From the NCBI RefSeq assembly GCF_003337555.1, contig NZ_QPJK01000006.1, positions 62,001-126,000 on the forward strand: a stretch of 64,000 bases of DNA, read 5' to 3'. This DNA comes from Pseudorhodoferax soli. GTDB taxonomy: Bacteria; Pseudomonadota; Gammaproteobacteria; Burkholderiales; Burkholderiaceae_C. Under the pieces are notes generated by a model. That model made no database searches, was not told where the DNA came from, and saw nothing but the letters and a program-made list of their open reading frames with translations. Position numbers and translations under genes: made by a program. Within the stretch, counting starts at the first letter, position 1; every line of letters begins with the position of its first letter. Below are positions 1 through 8,378 of the stretch, piece after piece.

Positions 1-332
1 TGGCCATTGCCCGCGCGCTGGCCATGCAGCCGCGCGTGCTGCTCATGGACGAGCCCTTCGCCGCGCTCGACGCGCTGACGCGCCGCAAGATGCAGGAAGA
101 GCTGCTGGCGCTGTGGGACGAGGTGCGCTTCACGCTGCTGTTCGTCACCCACTCCATCGAAGAGGCGCTGGTGGTGGGCAGCCGCATCGCGTTGCTGTCG
201 CCGCACCCGGGGCGCATGCGCGCCGAGATCAACAGCCACGCGTTCGACCTGCACAGCACCGGCGGCGCCGAATTCCAGGCGACGGCGCAGCGCATCCACC
301 ACCTGTTGTTCGAGGAAGAGACGAGCGTATGA
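1..332 (+). CDS. ABC transporter ATP-binding protein, C-terminal part (nitrate/sulfonate/taurine type)
   Basis: This is the 3' end of an ABC ATPase; the 5' part lies before the window. The visible part begins in the helix after the ABC signature, then shows the Walker B stretch LLMDEPFAALD, the D-loop, and the switch histidine in FVTHSIEEAL. The subfamily pattern (LDALTRRKMQEELL, THSIEEALVVGSRIALL) is that of SsuB/TauB/NrtD importers. It would power uptake of an organic anion through the permease encoded next. The stop codon overlaps the permease start in an ATGA arrangement, so the two are translationally coupled. The substrate cannot be read from the sequence. Confidence 0.9.
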   Translation, partial: AIARALAMQPRVLLMDEPFAALDALTRRKMQEELLALWDEVRFTLLFVTHSIEEALVVGSRIALLSPHPGRMRAEINSHAFDLHSTGGAEFQATAQRIHHLLFEEETSV

Positions 333-1198
333 GCGCGCTGAATCCCCCTGTGCGGCCCGAGGCCGAATGGCAGCTGCAGCCCTACCTCGAGGGCAGCGTC
401 GAACGCGCGCTGCCCCTGGGCACGCGGCTGTGGTCGCAAGCCTGGCTGCGCAAGGGCCTGATCCTCGCCGTGCTGGCGCTGCTGTGGGAGCTGCTCGCCC
501 GCTGGCAGGACAACGACCTGCTGCTGCCCACCTTCAGCGCCACCATGCGTGCGCTGGTCGAGGGCTTCGCCAGTGGCGAGCTGCTGGCGCGCGTGGGCAT
601 CTCGCTGTCGGTGCTGCTGCAGGGCTATGTGGCCGGCGTGCTGCTGGCCTTCGCGCTGACGCTGCTGGCGGTGTCCACCCAGCTGGGCCGCGACCTGCTG
701 TCCACGCTCACCTCGATGTTCAACCCGCTGCCGGCCATCGCGCTGCTGCCGCTGGCGCTGCTGTGGTTCGGCCTGGGCCGGGGCAGCCTGGTGTTCGTGC
801 TGATCCATTCGGTGCTGTGGCCGCTGGCGCTCAACACCTTCGCGGGCTTCCAGGGCGTGCCCGAGACGCTGCGCATGGCCGGGCGCAACTACGGCCTCAA
901 GGGACTGCGCTACGCGCTGCAGATCCTGGTGCCGGCCGCGCTGCCGGCCATCCTGTCGGGCCTGAAGATCGGCTGGGCCTTCGCCTGGCGCACGCTGATC
1001 GCGGCCGAGCTCGTGTTCGGTGCCAGTTCGGGGCAGGGCGGGCTGGGCTGGTACATCTTCCAGAACCGCAACGAGCTCTACACCGACAAGGTGTTCGCGG
1101 GCCTCGTCACCGTGGTGCTGATCGGGCTCGCGGTGGAGACGCTGGGCTTCGCCACGCTGGAACGCCTGACGGTGCGGCGCTGGGGCCAGCAGCGCTGA
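329..1198 (+). CDS. ABC transporter permease (SsuC/TauC-like)
   Basis: An inner-membrane permease of 289 aa with about six hydrophobic segments. The first is the LILAVLALLWELLA helix near residue 50. The EAA-type cytoplasmic loop that contacts the ATPase is visible around GVPETLRMAGRNYGL. The length and the motifs LPAIALLPLALLWFGLG and LIAAELVFGASSGQGGLGW are typical of the nitrate/sulfonate/taurine permease family. The start at 329 is chosen because it overlaps the ATPase stop (ATGA). The downstream dehydrogenase begins 65 bp later, so co-transcription is possible but not shown. Confidence 0.92.
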   Translation: MSALNPPVRPEAEWQLQPYLEGSVERALPLGTRLWSQAWLRKGLILAVLALLWELLARWQDNDLLLPTFSATMRALVEGFASGELLARVGISLSVLLQGYVAGVLLAFALTLLAVSTQLGRDLLSTLTSMFNPLPAIALLPLALLWFGLGRGSLVFVLIHSVLWPLALNTFAGFQGVPETLRMAGRNYGLKGLRYALQILVPAALPAILSGLKIGWAFAWRTLIAAELVFGASSGQGGLGWYIFQNRNELYTDKVFAGLVTVVLIGLAVETLGFATLERLTVRRWGQQR

Positions 1199-1262
1199 GC
1201 CTGGAAGAGCAGGCCAAGGTCGGATACAAGGGTGGTCACCAACACCGCCCCGTACCCGCACC

Positions 1263-2777
1263 ATGACCGACCTCCAAGAACGCAGCCTTTCCCTCCTCGC
1301 CGGCCTGGGCGTGGACCGCACGCAGCTGGCCGCCGGGCCGCTGGCGGTTCGCTCGCCCGTGGACGGCAGCCTGCTGGCCGAGCTGGCCATCGCGGGCCCG
1401 GCCGAGGTGGCCAGTGCCATCGGCATGGCCCGCGCCGCCAGCCTGGCCTGGCGCGACGTGCCCGCCCCGCAGCGCGGCGAACTCGTGCGCCTGCTCGGCG
1501 AGGAACTGCGCGCGGCCAAGCCGCAGCTCGGCGAACTGGTCTCCATCGAGGCCGGCAAGATCGGGACCGAGGGCCTGGGCGAGGTGCAGGAGATGATCGA
1601 CATCTGCGACTTCGCGGTCGGGCTGTCGCGCCAGCTGTACGGCCTGACCATCGCGTCCGAGCGGCCCGGCCACCGCATGATGGAGACCTGGCATCCGCTG
1701 GGCGTGGTGGGCGTCATCACCGCCTTCAACTTCCCGGTGGCGGTGTGGGCCTGGAACGCGGCGCTGGCGCTGGTCTGCGGCAATGCCGTGGTCTGGAAGC
1801 CGTCGGAGAAAACCCCGCTGACCGCGCTGGCCTGCCAGGCCATCTTCGCGCGTGCAGCACAGCGCTTTGGCCAGGCGCCCGCGCAGCTGAACCAGGTCGT
1901 CGTGGGTCTGCGCGACACGGGAGAGGCGCTGGTCGACGATGCACGCGTGGCGCTGGTCTCGGCCACGGGCAGCACGCGCATGGGCCGCGCTGTCGGCCCG
2001 CGCGTGGCGCAGCGTTTCGGCCGCTCGCTGCTGGAGCTGGGCGGCAACAACGCCGTCATCGTCACGCCCAGTGCCGACCTGGATCTCGCGGTGCGCGGCA
2101 TCGCCTTCGCGGCCGTGGGCACGGCCGGGCAGCGCTGCACCAGCACGCGCCGGCTGATCGTGCACGCCAGCGTGAAGGATGCGCTGGTGGCGCGGCTCCA
2201 GGCCGCTTTCGCCAAGCTGCCGATCGGCAGCCCGCTGGAGGCGGGGACCCTGGTCGGCCCGCTGATCGACCGCCAGGCCTTCGAGGCCATGCAGGCCGCG
2301 CTGGTGGCGGCGCGTGCCGAGGGCGGCACCGTGACGGGCGGCGAGCGCGTGCTGGTGGCGGAGTTCCCGCAGGCCTTCTACGTGCGCCCGGCCATCGCCG
2401 AGATGCCCGCGCAGACCGCCACCGTGCGCCACGAGACCTTCGCGCCCATCCTCTACGTGCTGGCCTACGCCGACTTCGCCGACGCCATCGCGCTGCAGAA
2501 CGGCGTGCCGCAGGGCCTGTCGTCGGCCATCTTCAGCAACGACCTGCGCGAGGCCGAGCGCTTCCTCTCGGCCAGCGGCTCGGACTGCGGCATCGCCAAC
2601 GTCAACATCGGCACCTCGGGCGCGGAGATCGGCGGCGCCTTCGGCGGCGAGAAGGAGACCGGCGGCGGCCGCGAATCGGGCTCGGACGCCTGGCGAGCCT
2701 ACATGCGGCGCGCCACCAACACCGTCAACTACTCGCGTGAACTTCCACTGGCGCAAGGGGTCAAGTTCGACGTGTGA
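1263..2777 (+). CDS. amaB: Aldehyde dehydrogenase, antiquitin/ALDH7 type (piperideine-6-carboxylate / alpha-aminoadipic semialdehyde dehydrogenase)
   Basis: A 504-aa NAD-dependent aldehyde dehydrogenase with the ALDH7 (antiquitin) pattern. The catalytic glutamate is in LELGGNN (about residue 258) and the catalytic cysteine in GQRCTSTRRL (about residue 292). The PLGVVGVITAFNFPVAVWAWN and GGAFGGEKETGGGRESGSD segments are diagnostic of this class. Members oxidise alpha-aminoadipic semialdehyde / piperideine-6-carboxylate in lysine and pipecolate catabolism. The assignment to amaB rests on subfamily motifs; the substrate is not proven. No other lysine-degradation gene is in the window. The ATG at 1263 gives the expected family length. 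Confidence 0.85.
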   Translation: MTDLQERSLSLLAGLGVDRTQLAAGPLAVRSPVDGSLLAELAIAGPAEVASAIGMARAASLAWRDVPAPQRGELVRLLGEELRAAKPQLGELVSIEAGKIGTEGLGEVQEMIDICDFAVGLSRQLYGLTIASERPGHRMMETWHPLGVVGVITAFNFPVAVWAWNAALALVCGNAVVWKPSEKTPLTALACQAIFARAAQRFGQAPAQLNQVVVGLRDTGEALVDDARVALVSATGSTRMGRAVGPRVAQRFGRSLLELGGNNAVIVTPSADLDLAVRGIAFAAVGTAGQRCTSTRRLIVHASVKDALVARLQAAFAKLPIGSPLEAGTLVGPLIDRQAFEAMQAALVAARAEGGTVTGGERVLVAEFPQAFYVRPAIAEMPAQTATVRHETFAPILYVLAYADFADAIALQNGVPQGLSSAIFSNDLREAERFLSASGSDCGIANVNIGTSGAEIGGAFGGEKETGGGRESGSDAWRAYMRRATNTVNYSRELPLAQGVKFDV

Positions 2778-2832
2778 ACAGGGGGCACCGCCACGCTGGC
2801 ACACTGGCCGCCGTCACACAACGGAGAAGCCT

Positions 2833-3381
2833 GTGAACCTGCGCCTGTCATTGCGCCGTGCAGCTGTATTGGCCGCCTGCGCCCTGTCCCTGTCCGCCGC
2901 GCAGGCCGCGCTCAAGCCGGGCGACGCGGCCCCGGGCTTCACCACCGAGGCCGCGCTGGGCGGCAAGGCCTTCCGCTTCCAGCTCAGCGAGGCGCTGGCC
3001 AAGGGCCCGGTGGTGCTGTATTTCTTTCCCAAGGCCTTCACGCAGGGCTGCACGGTGGAGGCGCACCTGTTCGCCGAGGCCAGCGACCGCTTCACCGCGC
3101 TGGGGGCCACCGTGGTCGGTGTGTCGGCCGACAGCATCGACACGCTCAAGCGCTTCTCGGTCGAGGCCTGCCGCGACAAGTTCGCCGTGGCCGGCGCCAG
3201 TGCCAAGACCATCGAGGCCTACGACGCACGCTCGGCATGGCGCGCCGACATGGCCGACCGCATCTCCTACGTGATCGGCAAGGACGGCAGGATCGTCTTC
3301 ACGCACCACGGATCCGACCCCGAGGCGCATGTGACGCGCACGCTGCAGGCCGTCGAGCAGCTGGCCAAGCCCGTGCGCTGA
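2833..3381 (+). CDS. Periplasmic peroxiredoxin (BCP/AhpC-TSA family)
   Basis: A 182-aa thiol peroxidase. The N-terminus has two or three arginines followed by a hydrophobic stretch ending SAAQA, a Sec signal peptide, so the enzyme probably works in the periplasm. The peroxidatic cysteine lies in the motif FTQGCTVEAHLF, which matches the BCP-type PxAxTxGCTxE pattern. The GTG start at 2833 is preferred over upstream in-frame starts because ACGGAGAAG lies just upstream and the signal peptide then begins at the N-terminus. The gene converges tail-to-tail with the hydrolase gene, with stop codons abutting inside TGATCA. Confidence 0.85.
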   Translation: MNLRLSLRRAAVLAACALSLSAAQAALKPGDAAPGFTTEAALGGKAFRFQLSEALAKGPVVLYFFPKAFTQGCTVEAHLFAEASDRFTALGATVVGVSADSIDTLKRFSVEACRDKFAVAGASAKTIEAYDARSAWRADMADRISYVIGKDGRIVFTHHGSDPEAHVTRTLQAVEQLAKPVR

Positions 3382-3387
3382 TCAGCG
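3376..3387. repeat. 12-bp palindrome spanning two convergent stop codons
   Basis: CGCTGATCAGCG is a perfect palindrome. Its centre holds the TGA of the peroxiredoxin gene on the plus strand and the TGA of the hydrolase gene on the minus strand, which directly abut. The stem is short and no T-run follows, so calling it a bidirectional terminator would be speculative. Confidence 0.4.
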
Positions 3388-3966
3388 TGCGGCCAGCAGG
3401 GGCGCAGTGCGGCGCGGGCGAGGCGCGGCGCGCTCTGCAACACATGGCGCTGCCGGCTCCAAAGCGCGCAGCAGCTCCAGCCCCTGCGGCCAGGCCCCGT
3501 GGCCCGATTCCACATTGATGTGCCCCGCATCGGGCAGCCGCACGAGCTGGCTGCCCCAGGCGCGCGCGTAGGCGCCGGCCAGCCGCACGGGGCAATACGG
3601 ATCGTTGGTGCTGGCCACCAGCGTGCTGCGGAACGGCAGCCGCGCATGCGGCACGGGCGCGAAGTCCACCAGCACGGCACGGCGCTCGGGATCGGCCGGC
3701 GCCACCAGCAGCGCGCCATGCACGCGGGCCTGGGCCTCGGCTGGCAGGTGCGACACGACGATGCAGCCCAGGCTGTGCGCCACCAACAGCACCGGGTCGG
3801 GCCGGGCCAGGATGGCCCGCACGGTGGTCTCCAGCCAGGCCGCGCGCCGGGGTGCGACCCAGTCGTCCTGCTGCACGCGGGTGACGTCGGGCAGTTGCGA
3901 TTCCCACAGGCTTTGCCAGTGGCCGGGGCCGGAGTTGCGCCAGCCCGGGATGATCAATGTGCGCAT
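3382..3966 (-). CDS. RBBP9/YdeN-family alpha/beta hydrolase
   Basis: A 194-aa predicted serine hydrolase with the full triad of the RBBP9/YdeN family. The nucleophile is in the elbow AHSLGC, the acid in ASTNDPYCPV, and the histidine in DAGHINVESGHGAWPQG. The N-terminus (TLIIPGWRNSGPGHWQ) is also characteristic of the family. The start at 3966 is the first Met that gives this N-terminus; the open frame continues upstream across the LysR gene but only as GC-rich antisense readthrough. The substrate is unknown. Confidence 0.85.
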   Translation of the reverse strand: MRTLIIPGWRNSGPGHWQSLWESQLPDVTRVQQDDWVAPRRAAWLETTVRAILARPDPVLLVAHSLGCIVVSHLPAEAQARVHGALLVAPADPERRAVLVDFAPVPHARLPFRSTLVASTNDPYCPVRLAGAYARAWGSQLVRLPDAGHINVESGHGAWPQGLELLRALEPAAPCVAERAAPRPRRTAPLLAAR

Positions 3967-4046
3967 GCGGCGTTGTCGTCCAGAAGAGGGAGCGCGCCAT
4001 TCTGGAAGCCGCGCCGCACAGCACCAACGAAACTTTTCGAGGAAGC

Positions 4047-4966
4047 TTAGACGCGTGCGCGGCGGCTGCGCGCAGGAATGGCCGGTGCCGCAGGCCAGTG
4101 CCCGGGCGTGGCGAACCAATCGACCAGAAAGTCCAGCAGCGCGCGCAGCACCGGTGGCACCCGGCGCTGCGGCTGGTACAGCGCATGCACGCCCAGGCTC
4201 TGCGGCACCCAAAGCGGCAGCAGGGCCTGCAGCCGCCCGGCCGCCAGCAGCGGGGCTGCGGCATAGACCGGCTGCAGCGTGATGCCCACGCCCTGCGCCG
4301 CGGCCGCCAGCAGCACCTGGGTTTCGTTGGCGCTGAGCGGGCCGCCCACGGGCACGCCGACGGGCCGGCCCTGTGCATCGGCGAACTCCCAGACGCTGCG
4401 GCCGAAGTAGGAGTAGGTCAGGCAGCGGTGCGCGGCCAGGTCCTCGGGCCGCAGCGGCGTGCCGTGGCGGGCCAGGTAGTCGGGCGAGGCGCAGACCACC
4501 GAGGCGCAGTCGGCCAGGCGGCGCGCGACCAGGCCCGGCTCCAGCTGGTTGCTGATGCGGATGGCCAGGTCCACGCGCTCTTCGACCAGGTTCACGGCGC
4601 GCGAATCCACGCGGAAGTCGATGGCTGCCAGCGGATGGCGCTGCAGGAACACCGCCGCCGCAGGCGCCAGCACCTCCTGTGCGAGCGACTGCGCACAGGC
4701 CAGGCGCAGCAGGCCGCGCACCGGGTCGGCCTGGCGTTCGTCCTCGGCCACGCGGGGCAGTTCGCGCGCCACCTCCAGCAACTGGCGGCTGTGGGCCAGC
4801 GCCTGTTCTCCGGCGTTCGTGAGGCTGAGGCGGCGCGTGGTCCGGTGCAGCAGCCGCGTGCCGGCCCATTGCTCCATCTGCGCGAGGTAGCGCGTGACCA
4901 TGGCGCGCGACATGTCCAGCGCCGTGGCCGCCGCCGCCATGCTGCCGCGCTCGGCGATCTGGACGA
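4047..4966 (-). pseudogene. LysR-family regulator, codons 11 to end, separated from its N-terminus by the transposon
   Basis: Encodes the bulk of a LysR regulator: the rest of the winged helix (QIAERGSMAAAATALDMSRAM, RLLHRTTRRLSLTNAGEQAL) and the effector-binding domain. The first ten codons are missing here and are found at 58340-58367 on the far side of the insertion. The two pieces with one ACGA copy make 948 bp in frame (315 aa). The transposon end supplies an in-frame ATG at 5012 followed by 15 foreign codons, so a chimeric protein could still be made. It would lack the normal first helix of the HTH. The gene was originally divergent from the oxidoreductase gene at 58492, its probable target. 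Confidence 0.88.
4963..4966. repeat. Target-site duplication, left copy (ACGA)
   Basis: ACGA directly precedes the TGGTT terminus of the element and recurs directly after the right terminus at 58336-58339. Tn7 relatives usually duplicate 5 bp. Only 4 bp match perfectly here, but removing one copy restores the interrupted LysR frame exactly. Confidence 0.8.
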
Positions 4967-4991
4967 TGGTTCCGTGCAAATAAGTCCTTGG
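4967..4991 (+). repeat. Left terminal inverted repeat of the transposon
   Basis: Begins TGGTT and ends CAAATAAGTCCTTGG. It matches the reverse complement of 58311-58335 at 19 or 20 of 25 positions, including the first five and fourteen of the last fifteen bases, with no gap. The terminal TG...CA dinucleotides are typical of this DDE-transposase group. Confidence 0.88.
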
Positions 4992-5156
4992 GGGGTGCCT
5001 CTCGTAAGTCATTGATTTTTAACAACCCAGTTCGTAGGTCGCAAATCGCGGACAAATCATGTCGTTGGCTGTGGAGGCGCTGGCAAGGAAGCAGGCTTAC
5101 AAATATGTCCTTGGCAACTGAAAAAAGCCGGGTCGGGGGCGACAAATAGTCCTTGG
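4974..5156 (+). repeat. Left-end cluster of four transposase-binding-type repeats
   Basis: Four copies of a motif close to GACAAATNAGTCCTTGG lie at 4974-4991, 5051-5068, 5098-5114 and 5141-5156, all in the same orientation and reading inward. They are spread over 180 bp, whereas the right-end copies are closer together. That asymmetry (spaced left sites, dense right sites) is known for Tn7 TnsB-binding sites. Function is inferred from position and repetition. Confidence 0.82.
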
Positions 5157-5216
5157 CTCCAAGCGCACAAGCCACCCCTCCAGAGCAGCCCGACGCCTAC
5201 CCTAAGCTTGCTCACG

Positions 5217-5453
5217 CTAGCGTGGAGGAGGGGCGAACAGGTCGGCCATGCTTACGTTTAGCGCCTTTGCTAGCGCTTCGACGTTGTCGAGCGAAATGTT
5301 ACGAGCGCGACGTTCAACATGTGCCACAAACGTCCGATGGAGCTGCGCTTCAAACGCCAATGCTTCTTGACTTAAGCCGCGCGCGCGACGCAGCGAGAGT
5401 AGATTCAGCGCAAGCAGCTCGCGCGCGGAGAGTTCTGGCAGTCGTGTTTTCAC
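5217..5453 (-). CDS. XRE-family (HTH_3) transcriptional regulator
   Basis: A 78-aa single-domain Cro/CI-type helix-turn-helix protein. The core LSLRRARGLSQEALAFEAQLHRTFVAHVERRARNISLDNVEALAKAL is a standard HTH_3 fold; the C-terminus is only a short DLFAPPPR tail. It is the first gene inside the left end, about 60 bp from the last transposase-binding repeat and reading toward the end. It may regulate cargo genes or itself. No partner enzyme is adjacent. Confidence 0.85.
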   Translation of the reverse strand: MKTRLPELSARELLALNLLSLRRARGLSQEALAFEAQLHRTFVAHVERRARNISLDNVEALAKALNVSMADLFAPPPR

Positions 5454-5579
5454 ACTGTCAGTTTCCTTTCCGCTGCTTTTACGTCAGCCGCTTATGAGTC
5501 ACATTCGCGCATTTGCCGGAGCGCATACACGCCTACCGCTTAGGTGCTCAGTACCTTGCTTCTGCGCTACATTTGCCGC

Positions 5580-5861
5580 ATGAAGTCGTCCAGGCGAACT
5601 GCCGTTCGTGTAGAACCGCTCCGTGCAGCCGAGTTTGTACCCGGGCTAGGCAAAGAGGAAACTATCAGCACCTTCGCTGTCGATGCGGTCCGTTGTCCGG
5701 CGGACTTCCGCCAGGGGCAATCGGAATTCCACATGCGGGGTGAAGCGGCATGGCGGGAGTACTTGCATACCGGCATCGCTCACCCGCTGCGCGAGGTGGC
5801 TGGCCGGATTCAGGCGCGTATTGACGCTCGCCGCAGAGAAATCCAAAGCGACAGCAGGTGA
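5580..5861 (+). CDS. Small hypothetical protein, possible antitoxin-like
   Basis: A 93-aa basic protein that I do not recognise with confidence. The N-terminus (KSSRRTAVRVEPLRAAEF) could form a beta strand; the C-terminus (REVAGRIQARIDARRREI) is a charged helix, a layout common in small antitoxins. The stop overlaps a GTG that opens a frame of only 19 codons, which could be the remnant of a coupled partner gene. The ATG at 5580 is chosen; a GTG at 5544 is the alternative. Evidence that it is expressed is weak. Confidence 0.4.
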   Translation: MKSSRRTAVRVEPLRAAEFVPGLGKEETISTFAVDAVRCPADFRQGQSEFHMRGEAAWREYLHTGIAHPLREVAGRIQARIDARRREIQSDSR

Positions 5862-5987
5862 CGGACTTCCGGAGACCAGCTGCACTCCTCCCCGACCGTG
5901 AGCGCGGTGACCGCTGAAGTGCTGGGTGCCCACATCACAGGTCCTACTTCACATCACCGTACGTCGCTGCATTACACGAGACCGTCT

Positions 5988-6926
5988 TCAGGCGAGCAAC
6001 TTCTTGCCCAGTCCCAGCCCGCCGTGAGCGCGGTCCCACGGCGCCACGCTTCCCCCAAACCTTTCTGCGAGAAATTCGATGAGCAAGCGCAAAGGGTGGG
6101 GCTGGTGCCTTCGGGAGAGGTAAACCGCCTGAACGCCCATCGGTTCTAACGTGAACTCGGGCAGGATGACGCACAGCGTTCCCGTCGCGATGTCATCCGC
6201 AACGTAGTACGTCGGTAGCATTGCAATCCCCGCGCCGGCCAACACTGCAGCGCGCACGACGGACGTCTCATTGGCAGTAAGGCTTGCGCGTACGTCAACT
6301 GCTATTACGTCGCCGCCTGACTTGAGATGGTAGGTAGGTTCGAAGCCAGTGCTGTTAACTATGCATTGATGCGTCTTCAAGTCGGAGGGCACCTTCGGTT
6401 CCCCAGCCAGTTCGACATAGGCTGGCGACGCGCACAGAAGCGAGTGGCACGTTGCTAAGCGTCTGGCGACCAGCCCTTCGTCCACACGGTTGCTAATCCG
6501 CACGGCAAGGTCAATTCGGTCTTCGACGAGGTCAACGGTCCTGTCCGTCGTCACGAGGTCGACTGCCACCTTGGGATGAAGCCGCTGAAACTCAACTACA
6601 GCCGCGGTCAGCTGTGCCTCCGCAAAAGACGGCGATGAGGTCACACGCAACCGTCCTTGCACCTCACCAGCCTGGCTCGCATTTGCCTTGACCTCGTCAG
6701 AAAGCTCCACCATGTCACGACACCGCTGCAGCGCCTGTTCACCTGCGTCCGTGAGCGACAGCTTGCGTGTCGTGCGATGTAAAAGCCTGACACCAAGCCA
6801 TTCCTCCAGGCTCTCGAGATAGCGACTTGTCATTGCTCGAGAAATATCCAGCGCCGCCGACGCCGCGCTTAGGCTGCCCCGGTCAGCGATTTGCACAAAC
6901 ACTCGCATCGACATCAACCGGTCCAT
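5988..6926 (-). CDS. LysR-family transcriptional regulator (transposon cargo)
   Basis: A complete 312-aa LysR regulator. It has an N-terminal winged helix (residues 1-60, MDRLMSMRVFVQIADRGS through LLHRTTRKLSLT), a linker helix, and a two-lobed effector-binding domain. The start at 6926 gives the canonical N-terminus. It closely resembles the host LysR gene that the element interrupted: both share SRAM, a TRYL/SRYL helix, LLHRTTR and an LT(N/D)AGEQAL segment. It therefore belongs to the same subgroup. No obvious divergent target gene lies upstream; 284 bp without a convincing gene separate it from the Fic-like gene. Confidence 0.9.
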   Translation of the reverse strand: MDRLMSMRVFVQIADRGSLSAASAALDISRAMTSRYLESLEEWLGVRLLHRTTRKLSLTDAGEQALQRCRDMVELSDEVKANASQAGEVQGRLRVTSSPSFAEAQLTAAVVEFQRLHPKVAVDLVTTDRTVDLVEDRIDLAVRISNRVDEGLVARRLATCHSLLCASPAYVELAGEPKVPSDLKTHQCIVNSTGFEPTYHLKSGGDVIAVDVRASLTANETSVVRAAVLAGAGIAMLPTYYVADDIATGTLCVILPEFTLEPMGVQAVYLSRRHQPHPLRLLIEFLAERFGGSVAPWDRAHGGLGLGKKLLA

Positions 6927-7210
6927 GGCTGCTTCAGTCTGGTAGACAACTATTTACTCCAGACGTAGTTTATGTCTCCAAGACACGGCGTGTCGGGCCA
7001 GCGCATCCTGGTCCATCGCGACGCGCACGCTCAGCAGGAGAAAATTTCAAGGCGCTTTGCGCGTTAAGTGGTGACGCTCGCTCGCGCCATGAGCCAGCGG
7101 GCTGCCAGACTGACCCACCGAAGTCCCAGACAACCCGCGCAGTTGTTCACCCTGGCTGTCGCCGCGTAACCTCATCAAAAGCTGCCGCGCAAAGCGCTCA
7201 AAACTGGCGG

Positions 7211-8275
7211 CTATCTGGTCCGCCCGGCGTCAATCCATCGCTGCGTCATTCCTCGCGCGAGGTTGTAGCGCGCACAGTTGTACTGCTCGAGGTGGTCCAG
7301 TTCGGTGTTCGCGATGGAGCGCAAGGCCGCCAGGTCAGCGGCGTCCACGGGTACCTCCGAAAATGCGTCTTCTAGCGTTTGACCGTGGAAGACAACGCAC
7401 TGCATGAGTTCGTTCAATGCCTGTCGGTACCGTACTCGAAGCGGGTCGGGTACGGCCAGTGAGGCGCGCAACACGCTGTACTTTTGAATCGAGCAACGGT
7501 AGATGAACTCGAACAATTCCACCGCAGCGGTGACGTTGCGTTGTTCGTAGACGCCGAGCATGGCTGTCGCATAGTCCGCCCTCTCCACGTCCAGAAAGGA
7601 CAACGGCGCGCAGTTGTACAGCATGAGCGGCATGTTGGCGCTCAGACGGCTGGTCCGTTTGTTGCCATCCGCAAAGGGTTGCAGGTAGGCCAGGTTGACC
7701 CACAGGAAGAATGCGGCCTCGACTGGGTTGCGGATGTGGAGGACCTTGTCGACGGTGGTCTTCAGCGCTTCTTCCAAGAGCGTCGGAACGTTGCTTGGGG
7801 GGGAATAGACCGAACCGTCAATGTTCACCACGCGCCGGCGGATGCTGCCGATGTCCCGCGAGTCTCTCAGGAGGTCCTTCATCAACTTGGCCTGCAGGTC
7901 GACGACCACGGGCACCGTGATGCCCTCAGTCGGCACAGCGTCAACCATGAACTCGATGGCGTCCCTGTGATTGAGCAGCATCAGGGCATCTTCATCGAGA
8001 GGGCCGCCTTGCTCCCCGAGCTCGAAGAGTTGCTTGGTGTCGAGCAAGCTCTTTTTGTTGCCCTCAAGGCGTGATGACGACCAGGACAGGTCGATGAGCA
8101 ACTGCTCCAGCACCTCGCGGGCGTAGGTTCCCGCAGGTTGCTGGTCCCGGCTACGGCCCGCGTTGAGCAAGTCCGTCGCCAGCGCTGGCGGCAGCAAGCT
8201 GGACTTGTTCGGAACGTAGTTGCCTACAAAACTGATTTCATAGCCCACACGGGTGCGCTCATCTGCAGTCGTCAT
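7211..8275 (-). CDS. Fic-fold protein lacking the catalytic histidine
   Basis: A Fic-domain protein of about 354 aa. The core motif reads LQPFADGNKRTSR, where active AMP-transferring Fic enzymes have HPFxxGNGR; the catalytic His position is Gln. An upstream segment SSSRLEGNK matches the autoinhibitory (S/T)xxxE(G/N) motif of class II Fic proteins. Family-level variants with Gln here are common, so this may be a natural subfamily with another activity rather than a damaged enzyme. The ATG at 8275 is preferred to the TTG at 8308. A small gene on the same strand lies about 100 bp upstream and may be co-transcribed. Confidence 0.82.
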   Translation of the reverse strand: MTTADERTRVGYEISFVGNYVPNKSSLLPPALATDLLNAGRSRDQQPAGTYAREVLEQLLIDLSWSSSRLEGNKKSLLDTKQLFELGEQGGPLDEDALMLLNHRDAIEFMVDAVPTEGITVPVVVDLQAKLMKDLLRDSRDIGSIRRRVVNIDGSVYSPPSNVPTLLEEALKTTVDKVLHIRNPVEAAFFLWVNLAYLQPFADGNKRTSRLSANMPLMLYNCAPLSFLDVERADYATAMLGVYEQRNVTAAVELFEFIYRCSIQKYSVLRASLAVPDPLRVRYRQALNELMQCVVFHGQTLEDAFSEVPVDAADLAALRSIANTELDHLEQYNCARYNLARGMTQRWIDAGRTR

Positions 8276-8378
8276 CGGCGTCTTCAATGCAAAGACGCAA
8301 ATCTGCAACTATCGGAGGTTTGCGTCGGCGCAAAGCGAGTTGCTCAGCTGCCGCCGGGCCTGACTGGAAGAGCCGACA

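Noticed and set aside
113-1266. Long overlapping frames over the ABC permease and ALDH genes
   Set aside because: Arg/Ala/Gly-rich translations with no motifs, typical shadow frames of high-GC genes.
1236-2804. A 522-aa reverse frame opposite the aldehyde dehydrogenase
   Set aside because: Low-complexity His/Arg/Gly sequence; the plus frame has full catalytic motifs.
4963-4971. A 5-bp target duplication TGGTT/AACCA
   Set aside because: These are inverted, not direct, so they are the element's termini; the direct repeat is ACGA.
4047-5012. A complete LysR gene starting at 5012
   Set aside because: Its first 15 codons come from the transposon end and do not match a LysR N-terminus; the true start is at 58367.
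3382-5175. A 597-aa minus-strand protein
   Set aside because: Only the C-terminal 194 aa are a real hydrolase; the rest is antisense-like readthrough of the LysR gene in a wrong frame.
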